A DNA stretch of 5,164 bases, taken from assembly GCA_026982255.1 (NCBI GenBank), contig JALSHL010000052.1, positions 1-5,164 on the forward strand. Direction: 5' to 3'. Below the pieces are notes generated by a model. The model ran no database searches. It was not told where the DNA came from and saw only the letters and a list, made by a program, of their open reading frames with translations. The number at the start of each line of letters is the position of its first letter. The first letter of the stretch is position 1. Positions 1-5,163 of this stretch are shown in pieces. The stretch is from Paracoccaceae bacterium (lineage in GTDB: Bacteria > Pseudomonadota > Alphaproteobacteria > Rhodobacterales > Rhodobacteraceae). The translations under genes and the position numbers were made by a program.

Positions 1-273
1 TGCTTCATCGGCGCCCGCTCCGAGGTGGTCGAGGGCTGCATCGTCCGTGAAGGTTCGGTTCTGGGCATGGGCGTGTTTATCGGCAAATCCACGAAAATCC
101 TCGACCGCGAAACCGGCGAGGTCATGTATGGCGAGGTCCCGCCATATTCGGTGGTCGTCGCGGGTTCCATGCCTTCCAAGGGCGGCGTGAATCTGTATTG
201 CGCCGTGATTGTGAAACGGGTGGACGAACGCACGCGCTCCAAAACCTCGATCAACGACTTGCTCCGTGACTGA
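1..273 (+). CDS. dapD: 2,3,4,5-tetrahydropyridine-2,6-dicarboxylate N-succinyltransferase, C-terminal part
   Basis: This is the last 90 codons of dapD; the 5' part lies outside the window. The enzyme transfers succinyl from succinyl-CoA to tetrahydrodipicolinate in the cytoplasmic succinylase branch of diaminopimelate and lysine synthesis, feeding both protein and peptidoglycan. The visible part opens in frame 1 with CFIGARSEVVEGCIV, followed by GSVLGMGVFIGKSTKI, the imperfect hexapeptide repeats of a left-handed beta helix. Next comes the typical DapD end: an EVPPYSVVVAGSMPSK segment, then a short C-terminal extension ending INDLLRD before a TGA at 271-273. The family is usually about 275 residues, so roughly the last third is seen. 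The stop overlaps the start of the next gene. The family call is recognition from sequence; no break or frameshift is visible. Confidence 0.95.
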   Translation, partial: CFIGARSEVVEGCIVREGSVLGMGVFIGKSTKILDRETGEVMYGEVPPYSVVVAGSMPSKGGVNLYCAVIVKRVDERTRSKTSINDLLRD

Positions 274-607
274 CAAGCCGAAAAAGAAAAAGCGCCCGCA
301 GCAGGTTTATACCCTGCTGGTGGAGGTCGGCCGCGCCCCGAATGACGGGCTGCCCAAGGGCAGTTCCGGCGCGGCGCTGATGTGCTATGCCTCCGGCGTC
401 GACGAGGCCGAGGCGGTGCGCGAAACCGTGGCCGTGCTGAAACAGGCCGATATGGCCCCGCTGGATGTCTCCGGCTATGGCACCTTGGACGAGCGCCTGT
501 CCGAAGGGCACGACATCGGAGACGAGGAACGCACCCTGATGCAGCAGGCGCTGGACCAGAACGCGGTAATCGTCGCCAAGGTGACACCGTTTTTCGACAA
601 GGGATAA
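266..607 (+). CDS. Small conserved-looking hypothetical protein coupled to dapD
   Basis: This is a 113-aa protein I cannot assign to a named family. It starts at GTG 266, inside the last codons of dapD (8-base overlap). An in-frame TGA at 212-214 and the absence of any other start before residue 39 leave GTG as the only sensible start. No Shine-Dalgarno sequence precedes it, so translation is probably coupled to dapD. The N-terminus is very basic (KPKKKKRP, residues 4-11). Then comes a beta-like stretch VYTLLVEVG (14-22), a Gly/Ser-rich loop, a second strand-like segment ALMCYASGV, an amphipathic helix (DEAEAVRETVAVLKQADM), and a closing helix and strand (QNAVIVAKVTPFF). This alternation resembles a small alpha/beta, perhaps ferredoxin-like, domain. 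There is no signal peptide or membrane segment, so it is probably cytoplasmic. Position suggests a link to the dapD operon; the function is unknown. Confidence 0.85.
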   Translation: MTDKPKKKKRPQQVYTLLVEVGRAPNDGLPKGSSGAALMCYASGVDEAEAVRETVAVLKQADMAPLDVSGYGTLDERLSEGHDIGDEERTLMQQALDQNAVIVAKVTPFFDKG

Positions 608-652
608 CCGCGCCAGCAGCATGATTCAGGTCAAGGTTGATCGCGCAAGATC

Positions 653-661
653 TGCTATACT
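653..661 (+). promoter_or_regulatory. Candidate extended -10 promoter of the universal stress gene
   Basis: TGC-TATACT at 653-661 matches an extended -10 element (TGn plus a 5/6 match to TATAAT). It would place the transcription start near 668 and give a leader of about 27 bases. No good -35 lies at 16-18 bases; TTGATC at 637-642 is only 13 bases away. The call is a motif match only. Confidence 0.5.
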
Positions 662-680
662 CTGCCCGACCGAAAAACAA

Positions 681-687
681 AGAGGAG
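681..687 (+). promoter_or_regulatory. Shine-Dalgarno sequence of the universal stress gene
   Basis: AGAGGAG ends seven bases before the ATG at 695. This supports that start over any upstream alternative. Confidence 0.75.
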
Positions 688-694
688 TATCGCC

Positions 695-1105
695 ATGTAC
701 AAGAATATTCTGGTGCCTGTGGATATGGGCAACGAGGAAACCAACCTGCGCATGATCAACAAGGCCAAAAGCCTGCTGGACGGCGGCGGCAAGATCACCC
801 TGCTGCATGTCATGGACGAGGTGCCGACCTATGCGCGCACCTACCTGAAGCCCGAAACCATCGAGAAGAACCTGATGGAAGTGCGCGGAGAACTGACCGC
901 CATGGCGAAGCTCAGCGGCGGCGATATGGCTGTCGAAGTGAAATTCGGGCGCCCCAGCCCGGTGATCCTGGACGAGGCCGAAGATCTCGGTGCCGACCTG
1001 ATCATCATGGCCTCGCACCAGCCGAATATCTCCGACTATCTGCTCGGCTCCACCGCTGCGCGTGTGGTCCGTCACGCAAAATGCTCGGTATTGATCGACC
1101 GTTAG
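695..1105 (+). CDS. Universal stress protein, UspF/UspG-like
   Basis: This is a 136-aa single-domain universal stress protein, the usual length for the family. It begins MYKNILVPVD, where the first strand ends in the family's V-P-V-D (residues 7-10). The middle holds ITLLHVMDEVP (34-44). The C-terminal half carries FGRPSPVILDEAEDLGADLIIM (84-105), then ASHQPNISDYLLGSTAARVV (106-125) and RHAKCSVLIDR. The SHxP...DYLLGSTAA form is that of the UspF/UspG subgroup; the first two glycines of the classic G-2x-G-9x-G(S/T) nucleotide motif are Ala106 and Gln109, and only G118-S119-T120 remains. Members of that subgroup can bind ATP, so loss of binding should not be assumed. They are cytoplasmic dimers induced by starvation, oxidative or respiratory stress. 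The gene has its own promoter candidate and a strong ribosome binding site, so it is probably a separate unit from dapD. The exact stress role here is unknown. Confidence 0.93.
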   Translation: MYKNILVPVDMGNEETNLRMINKAKSLLDGGGKITLLHVMDEVPTYARTYLKPETIEKNLMEVRGELTAMAKLSGGDMAVEVKFGRPSPVILDEAEDLGADLIIMASHQPNISDYLLGSTAARVVRHAKCSVLIDR

Positions 1106-1116
1106 GCGGGTTTTCC

Positions 1117-1145
1117 TTGATAAAACGCTGGTAAATTGTGACTAT
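1117..1145 (+). promoter_or_regulatory. Possible promoter of the MarR-like gene
   Basis: TTGATA (1117-1122, 5/6 match to TTGACA) lies 17 bases upstream of GACTAT (1140-1145), a weak -10 with only three matches. An overlapping alternative is TAAATT at 1132-1137. Either would start transcription at, or a few bases before, the ATG at 1152. This is tentative. Confidence 0.3.
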
Positions 1146-1151
1146 CGGCGC

Positions 1152-1661
1152 ATGGAAAAAGAACCGAAGCAACGCAAAATCGTATCCTCCCGTCATCTGG
1201 CAACAGAAGGCGGGTGGCAATTGTCCGAACTCGAATTCGGGTTGATCGTCGCCTACAACGGTTTCAGCCGCTGGATGGGGCGCTGTATGACGGCGGCAGG
1301 GAATGCCAGCCTCGGGCCGCTGGAAATTCTGGTGCTGCACAACCTGACCCACCGCGAGCGTGGCAAACGGCTGGCCGATGTGTGCTTCATGCTCAACATA
1401 GAGGATGCGCATACCGTCAACTATGCCATCAAGAAACTGCTGAAGGCCGGGCTGGTCGAGGGCGAGAAATCCGGTAAGGAGATGCTCTATTCCCCGACCT
1501 CCGAGGGTATGGCGCTGGTCAAACGCTATCGCGACGTGCGCGAGCAATGTCTGATTGACGGTCTGAATATGGACGGGGATGAACTGCGCGCGATCGCCGC
1601 CACCCTGCGCCGCCTGTCCGGTGTTTACGATCAGGCGGCGCGGGCGGCGTCCTCGCTGTAG
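1152..1661 (+). CDS. MarR-like winged-helix transcriptional regulator
   Basis: This 169-aa protein is probably a cytoplasmic, dimeric DNA-binding regulator. After a basic, probably flexible N-terminus (1-20) comes WQLSELEFGLIVAYNGFSRW (22-41), a helix resembling the dimerisation helix of MarR-type proteins. A winged helix-turn-helix follows: ASLGPLEILVLHNL (52-65), KRLADVCFMLNIEDAHTVN (72-90) with the recognition-helix region up to AIKKLLKAGLVEG (92-104), and the wing EKSGKEMLYSPTSEG (105-119). A C-terminal helical part completes the dimer arm. The layout resembles the MarR-related group COG5631/HTH_27, recalled without a search. The ATG at 1152 is the only ordinary start after an in-frame TGA at 1092-1094, and no Shine-Dalgarno sequence precedes it. 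Its stop is one base from the convergent dctM stop. It may control the neighbouring transporter or stress gene, but no ligand or target is visible. Confidence 0.85.
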   Translation: MEKEPKQRKIVSSRHLATEGGWQLSELEFGLIVAYNGFSRWMGRCMTAAGNASLGPLEILVLHNLTHRERGKRLADVCFMLNIEDAHTVNYAIKKLLKAGLVEGEKSGKEMLYSPTSEGMALVKRYRDVREQCLIDGLNMDGDELRAIAATLRRLSGVYDQAARAASSL

Positions 1662-1662
1662 C

Positions 1663-2958
1663 CTACATCAGGGACGGCAGCCATGTGGCGATTTGCGGAA
1701 AGGCGATGATCAGCCCGACCGCCCCCAGCAGGATCAGGAAAAACGGCAGGGCCGAGCGGGCGACCGACAGGATATTGATCCCTGTCAGCCCCTGTATCAC
1801 GAACAGGTTGAACCCGACCGGCGGGGTGATTTGCGACATTTCCACCACGATCACCAGATAGATACCGAACCACAGCGGATCGATCCCCGCTGCCGAAATC
1901 ATCGGCATGATGATGGAGGTCGTCAGCACCACCACCGAAATCCCGTCCAGAAAACAGCCGAGGATAATGAAGAACACTGTCAGCGCCGCCAGCAGCTCCA
2001 GCGACGACAGGTTGAACCCGCCGATCCATGCGGCCAGATTACGCGGGATACCGGTGAAGCCCATCGAAACCGTCAGAAACGCCGCCCCTGCCAGAATAAA
2101 GGCGATCATAGCCGAGGTGACGGTGGCGCCCATGATCGCCTCCATCAGCATCTTGCGGGAAAACCCGCCCGACAGCCACGCAAGCAGGATGGAGAACATC
2201 ACTCCCAGCGCCGCCGCATCCGTGGGCGAGGCTATACCGGCGTAGATCGAACCGATCACGGCAGCAATCAGCAGCAGAACGGGGATCAACCGGCGCGAGG
2301 CTTTGATCTTTTCCATCAGCGTAAAGGTATCGGCTTCCTCGGGGATGGCCGAGGGGTTCATCAGCGCGCGCAGTATGACATAGCCGCCGAACAGCGCCAC
2401 CAGCATGATGCCCGGCAGGATACCGGCGATAAACAGCCGCGCAATCGACTGGTCGGTGGCAACACCATAGACAATCAGGATGATCGAGGGCGGGATCAGC
2501 AGCCCCAGCGTCGCGGAACCGGCCAGCGTGCCGATCACCAGCCGCTCGGGATAGCCGCGCCTGTTCAACTCCGGCACCGACATCTTCCCGATGGTGGCGG
2601 CGGTGGCGGCAGAGGAGCCGGAAACTGCGGCAAAGATGGCGCAACCGATGATATTGACGTGCAGCAAGCGGCCGGGCAGACGGGTCAGCCACGGCGAAAG
2701 CCCTTTGAACATATCCTCGGACATGCGCGACCGCAGCAGGATTTCCCCCATCAGGATAAACAGCGGCAGCGCCGCCAGCGCCCAGGCGTGGCTCTGACCC
2801 CAGACGGTGGTGGCCATCACCTGCCCGACGGGGGCGCTGGAGAAAAATACCATGGCGAACATGCCGACAGACAGCAGCGCAATGGCCACCCAGACTCCGG
2901 CGGCCAGCAGGCCGAGCAGCACGACCAGCAGGGTCAGCATGATGACGGGATCGGACAT
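1663..2958 (-). CDS. dctM: TRAP transporter large permease subunit DctM
   Basis: This is a 431-aa inner-membrane protein of the usual DctM length and the ion-coupled transport subunit of a tripartite ATP-independent periplasmic (TRAP) importer. It is hydrophobic throughout, with about a dozen membrane or re-entrant segments starting at residues 5-38. Family landmarks in order are LPLFILMGEIL (64-74), the small-residue hairpin SGSSAATAATIG (113-124), LNRRGYPERL (131-140), GLLIPPS (152-158), GIASPTDAAA (241-250) at the start of the second half, FLDGI (336-340) and ITPPVGFNLF (377-386). The two SGSS/IPPS-like and TDAAA/TPPVG regions are where Na+ and substrate sites lie in characterised TRAP permeases. 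ATG shares its A with the dctQ stop (TAATG), and its own ribosome binding site lies within dctQ. The protein is intact with no missing landmark. Its stop is one base from the convergent MarR-like gene. Confidence 0.96.
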   Translation of the reverse strand: MSDPVIMLTLLVVLLGLLAAGVWVAIALLSVGMFAMVFFSSAPVGQVMATTVWGQSHAWALAALPLFILMGEILLRSRMSEDMFKGLSPWLTRLPGRLLHVNIIGCAIFAAVSGSSAATAATIGKMSVPELNRRGYPERLVIGTLAGSATLGLLIPPSIILIVYGVATDQSIARLFIAGILPGIMLVALFGGYVILRALMNPSAIPEEADTFTLMEKIKASRRLIPVLLLIAAVIGSIYAGIASPTDAAALGVMFSILLAWLSGGFSRKMLMEAIMGATVTSAMIAFILAGAAFLTVSMGFTGIPRNLAAWIGGFNLSSLELLAALTVFFIILGCFLDGISVVVLTTSIIMPMISAAGIDPLWFGIYLVIVVEMSQITPPVGFNLFVIQGLTGINILSVARSALPFFLILLGAVGLIIAFPQIATWLPSLM

Positions 2959-3482
2959 TATTCGCGCTCCTTGTGTTTCAGCACCGGCCGTCCGGCGCGC
3001 AACGTGGCGACCAGCAGATCGACAAAGGCAATGGTCAGGATCAGCAGCCCGCCGGATACGGCCAGTTGCGGAATCCAGATCGGAATGGCGATGATCCCGA
3101 AGGACAGGTCGCCGTAATCCCAGGATTCATAGTTCAGCCGGATCATGTAATACGTCATGAACCCCGCCATGATTGCCCCGATTGCCAGCGAGAACACCTC
3201 GGCGGCCAGTCGCGGGATCCGCCCGAAGGTCTGGATCAGCAGCGTGACGCGAATATGCCCGCCCTTGTTGAGCGTATAGGCCAGCGCCAGAAACGAGGCT
3301 GCCGCCAGCGAGAAACCGGCGAAATCGGCGTAGGACGGAATGGTATAGGCGTATTCCGCCCCGAAAACCTTGGTCACCAGATTCAGCACCACCTGCGCGG
3401 AAACCACCAGCGTGATCACCACGATAAATCCGGCGGCGGCGATGCCGCTGGCCTGATACAACATGTCGAGAAATTTGCGCAT
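2958..3482 (-). CDS. dctQ: TRAP transporter small permease subunit DctQ
   Basis: This is a 174-aa four-helix inner-membrane protein of the normal DctQ length. It pairs with DctM and helps dock the DctP binding protein. Membrane segments are at about 12-36 (ASGIAAAGFIVVITLVVSA), 50-70, 92-114 and 130-158. Family marks are GGHIRV (74-79) in the loop after helix 2 and the proline-rich IPIWIPQL (133-140) at the start of helix 4, preceded by YESWDYGDLSFG (118-129). The C-terminus is basic (LRAGRPVLKHKERE), consistent with a cytoplasmic end. A weak Shine-Dalgarno (GGGACGGA) precedes the ATG. The gene lies 57 bases after dctP, beyond a stem-loop, and its stop overlaps the dctM start by one base, so Q and M are probably made together. 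DctQ is poorly conserved, so the call rests on context as well as on these marks. Confidence 0.93.
   Translation of the reverse strand: MRKFLDMLYQASGIAAAGFIVVITLVVSAQVVLNLVTKVFGAEYAYTIPSYADFAGFSLAAASFLALAYTLNKGGHIRVTLLIQTFGRIPRLAAEVFSLAIGAIMAGFMTYYMIRLNYESWDYGDLSFGIIAIPIWIPQLAVSGGLLILTIAFVDLLVATLRAGRPVLKHKERE
2967..2972 (-). promoter_or_regulatory. Shine-Dalgarno sequence of dctM inside dctQ
   Basis: On the minus strand AAGGAG lies eight bases before the dctM ATG, within the last codons of dctQ. dctM can therefore load ribosomes directly as well as by coupling through the TAATG overlap. Confidence 0.75.
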
Positions 3483-3501
3483 TTTATCCGTCCCATAGAA
3501 A

Positions 3502-3527
3502 ACGGGCCGGAGGTTGCTCCGGCCCGT
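3502..3527 (-). terminator. Stem-loop between dctP and dctQ (attenuator or partial terminator)
   Basis: The arms ACGGGCCGGAG (3502-3512) and CTCCGGCCCGT (3517-3527) are perfect 11-bp reverse complements around a 4-base loop. On the minus strand the hairpin begins 12 bases after the dctP TGA, and T bases at 3502-3499 follow the GC-rich part before a C. It has the form of a short intrinsic terminator with a weak U-run. Such elements after binding-protein genes usually stabilise the upstream mRNA and let only part of transcription continue, here into dctQM. Confidence 0.8.
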
Positions 3528-3539
3528 AGAGTGTCAGGA

Positions 3540-4511
3540 TCAGTTGCCCTGATAGGCCTCGATAATCGCGAGGGCCTCGGGGCTGGCCTTGGCTTCCAGA
3601 TCGGCAAGCATTTTCGCACCGATATCTTTCAGACCGGCAATCAGCTCCGTCGAAGGCTCGACGATGTTCATGCCGTTTTCGGCCATGACAGCGGTTTTTG
3701 CGGCGGCTTCCGCCTTGCTCATCTCCCAGCCACGCGCTTCGGCGGTGGCGGCAGCCAGCAGAACGGCGGCCTGTGTCGCCTCGTCCAGACGGTCAAACTC
3801 GGCCTTGTTCACCACAACGATGTTTTTCGGCACCCAGGCGTTGATCGGCGTGTAGTAGGACACGAAATCCCAGGCCTTGGAACTGGCACCGGTGGAAGGC
3901 GAGGTGATCATGGCCTCGACCTGACCCGTGGCGAAGGCCTGCGGAATGTCCGGCGCCTCTACCTGTGTCGGGGCTGCGCCTGCAAGGGTGGCGAACTGTT
4001 CCAGCGCGGCGTTGTAGGCGCGGAACTTCAGGCCGGACAGGTCGTCAACGGTCTTGATCTCGTTCTTGGTATACAGACCCTGCGCCGGCCACGGCACCGC
4101 AAACAGCGGCATCAGGCCCTGCTCGGCCAGCAGTTCGGAGATCACCGGCTTCTGCGCAGCCCAGAGCGCCTCGGCCTCGTCATAGCTTGCGGCTAGGAAC
4201 GGCAGCGAATCCAGCCCGAAAGCGGCGTTTTCATTGGCCAGACGCGACAGGAAGAATTCTCCGATCGGCACTTGACGCGAGCGCACGGCATTCTTGATGT
4301 CGGCGTGTTTGAACAGCGAACCGGCCGAATGCACGGTGATTTTCAGGCTGCCGCCTGTGGCCTCTTCCAGATCCTTGGCGAATTCGTTGATGTTCTGCGT
4401 GTGGAACACCGCGTCCGAATAGGGCGTCGGCATGTTCCATTCCTGCGCCTGTGCGGCGGTCACGCCGAATGCGACGGCGGCCCCTGCAAGAATTCCTGTA
4501 AATTTGTTCAT
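3540..4511 (-). CDS. dctP: TRAP transporter periplasmic substrate-binding protein DctP
   Basis: This is a 323-aa secreted binding protein of usual DctP length. A Sec signal peptide covers residues 1-22: Lys3, a hydrophobic core (FTGILAGAAVAFGVT) and an AQA cleavage site before QEW. The mature protein has the two-lobe DctP pattern: WNMPTPYSDAVFHTQNI at the start, FAKDLEEATGGSLKITVHSAG (44-64), VPIGEF (81-86), GLDSLPFL (99-106) and TVDDLSGLKFRAYN (154-167). Arg164 in KFRAYN stands where most DctP proteins have the arginine that clamps a ligand carboxylate, so an organic acid is a reasonable guess. Trp141 in VPWPAQGLY and the PSTGASSKAWDF stretch (205-216) probably line the cleft. The ligand is not identifiable. 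ATG 4511 follows a strong ribosome binding site. The order dctP-dctQ-dctM is the classic one, with a stem-loop after dctP. The protein shows no truncation. Confidence 0.95.
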   Translation of the reverse strand: MNKFTGILAGAAVAFGVTAAQAQEWNMPTPYSDAVFHTQNINEFAKDLEEATGGSLKITVHSAGSLFKHADIKNAVRSRQVPIGEFFLSRLANENAAFGLDSLPFLAASYDEAEALWAAQKPVISELLAEQGLMPLFAVPWPAQGLYTKNEIKTVDDLSGLKFRAYNAALEQFATLAGAAPTQVEAPDIPQAFATGQVEAMITSPSTGASSKAWDFVSYYTPINAWVPKNIVVVNKAEFDRLDEATQAAVLLAAATAEARGWEMSKAEAAAKTAVMAENGMNIVEPSTELIAGLKDIGAKMLADLEAKASPEALAIIEAYQGN

Positions 4512-4519
4512 GATTGTTT

Positions 4520-4525
4520 CCTCCC
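4520..4525 (-). promoter_or_regulatory. Shine-Dalgarno sequence of dctP
   Basis: GGGAGG on the minus strand lies eight bases before the ATG, giving strong complementarity to 16S rRNA. This fixes the dctP start and fits a highly translated binding protein. Confidence 0.8.
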
Positions 4526-4527
4526 GA

Positions 4528-4537
4528 AATCATGATT
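4528..4537. repeat. 10-bp perfect palindrome in the dctP leader
   Basis: AATCATGATT is a perfect palindrome lying just upstream of the dctP ribosome binding site and just downstream of the predicted transcription start. It could be an operator half or simply chance. Confidence 0.35.
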
Positions 4538-4544
4538 CCCTGAA

Positions 4545-4562
4545 CCGGCACTATAGCACCGG
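4545..4562. promoter_or_regulatory. Imperfect palindrome centred on the dctP -10
   Basis: The element reads CCGG-CA-CTATAG-CA-CCGG: CCGG ends flank a palindromic CTATAG core, with two mismatched positions on each side, so 14 of 18 bases are symmetric. It overlaps the predicted -10, a position where a bound repressor would block RNA polymerase. This is inference from symmetry only. Confidence 0.35.
4550..4558 (-). promoter_or_regulatory. Candidate extended -10 promoter of dctPQM
   Basis: On the minus strand TGC-TATAGT matches an extended -10 (TGn plus a 5/6 match to TATAAT). The predicted start near 4543 leaves a leader of about 32 bases with a good ribosome binding site. The -35 at 17 bases is poor (AAGATA), as is common for extended -10 or activator-dependent promoters. 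Confidence 0.5.
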
Positions 4563-4586
4563 CGGCGATTTTTATCTTGGAAGGAT

Positions 4587-4618
4587 ACGTTGGTATTTTA
4601 TCGACAAATTGTCAACGT
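4587..4618. promoter_or_regulatory. Nested inverted repeats upstream of dctP, candidate operator
   Basis: ACGTTG (4587-4592) and CAACGT (4613-4618) are perfect reverse complements 20 bases apart. Their right end overlaps a second symmetric element at 4601-4615. That element reads TTGACAATTTGTCGA on the minus strand and contains GACAA-T-TTGTC with perfect arms. It lies in an AT-rich stretch 45 to 60 bases upstream of the predicted -10, a typical activator position. Which protein binds, if any, is unknown. Confidence 0.4.
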
Positions 4619-4632
4619 TTTAGTTTGAGATG

Positions 4633-5163
4633 TCAGATTTCCGGCGGCCAGACGCGCATGGCTTCGGACTCTATCCAGCCTTGCACCCAGTCGGGCAGCG
4701 CCGGATTCCAGTCCGGTTCGCCCAGTTCTGCCACGACATCATCGGTCGGGACAATCCCGTCCGGACCGGTCACCGCCAGCCGGTAAAGGGCGGAGGAGGT
4801 CGCCTCGCCGCCCTTCCACATGCTCTGCTGCACATAGAAAAACCGCGCGTCCCGCCCGATGGCGGCCGAGCGGATCTCCAGCTTGTCGAACAGGGTCACG
4901 CGGCGGCGGTAGCGCACCGAGGATCCCGCCACCGTCAGCCCCCATTTGCGCCGTTTCAGTACCGCCAGCAGTCCGATCCGTTGCGCCAGCGGAATCCGCC
5001 CCAGATCATAGAGCGTCAACGTCCGTCCGTTGTTTAGTTCCGCCCACATATCCAGATCGACCGGATGGCAATAATGTTGCGACACATGCACCCCGCCCAG
5101 CGCCAGCGGCGGGTCGTTGCGGTGCTTGAGCATCTGGTAGAACATGCGGATAAAAGGATACAT
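4633..5163 (-). CDS. Acyl-CoA thioesterase-like hot-dog protein (THEM6/4HBT_2 type)
   Basis: This is a 176-aa protein of the single-hot-dog thioesterase group that includes bacterial YbgC/FadM-like enzymes and animal THEM6. The N-terminal helix MYPFIRMFYQMLKHRNDPPL is typical of the THEM6-like branch. It is followed by HVSQHYCHPVDLDMWAELNN (26-45) and GRTLTLYDLGR (46-56). The DLDMWAELNNGRTLTLYD segment matches the 4HBT active-site strand and hot-dog helix, with an acidic residue (Asp36 or Asp38) as the likely catalytic candidate. Strands follow in WGLTVAGSSVRYRRRVTLFD (74-93), LEIRSAAIGRDARFFYVQQS (95-114) and ALYRLAVTGPDGIV (125-138). It probably hydrolyses acyl-CoA or a related thioester, but the substrate is unknown. 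The ATG at 5163 gives the expected N-terminus, though upstream sequence is cut off one base later. The gene reads in the same direction as dctP but is separated from it by a promoter-bearing gap, so co-function is not implied. Confidence 0.88.
   Translation of the reverse strand: MYPFIRMFYQMLKHRNDPPLALGGVHVSQHYCHPVDLDMWAELNNGRTLTLYDLGRIPLAQRIGLLAVLKRRKWGLTVAGSSVRYRRRVTLFDKLEIRSAAIGRDARFFYVQQSMWKGGEATSSALYRLAVTGPDGIVPTDDVVAELGEPDWNPALPDWVQGWIESEAMRVWPPEI

Noticed and set aside
637..650. FNR-type box TTGAT-N4-CAAGA upstream of usp.
   Set aside because: Only the left half fits TTGAT-N4-ATCAA; the right half does not match, and the TTG-CAA spacing is two bases short.
1098..1115. Possible terminator after usp (CCG/CGG followed by GTTTTCC).
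   Set aside because: The stem is only about three base pairs with a short interrupted T-run, too weak to call.
251..1547. Minus-strand open frames of 120 to 180 codons opposite the small gene, usp and the regulator.
   Set aside because: Each lies opposite a supported gene, has shadow-like composition and lacks a ribosome binding site.
1579..3117. 512-codon open frame on the plus strand across dctM.
   Set aside because: It is antisense to a complete DctM gene and starts inside the regulator. Its product is a monotonous mix of Gln, Arg, His, Asp and Gly with no domain, as expected opposite a GC-rich membrane-protein gene.
2973..4196. 407-codon open frame on the plus strand across dctQ and dctP.
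   Set aside because: It is antisense to two well-supported genes, crosses their boundary and the hairpin, and shows no recognisable fold or start signal.
4568..4602. Direct repeat ATTTTTATC / ATTTTATC upstream of dctP.
   Set aside because: The copies are short, AT-rich and differ in length by one base; chance similarity in an AT-rich gap is likely.
4610..4615. Consensus -35 TTGACA on the minus strand upstream of dctP.
   Set aside because: At 16 to 18 bases downstream no -10-like hexamer exists (CAACGT at 17). It is better explained as part of the palindrome.
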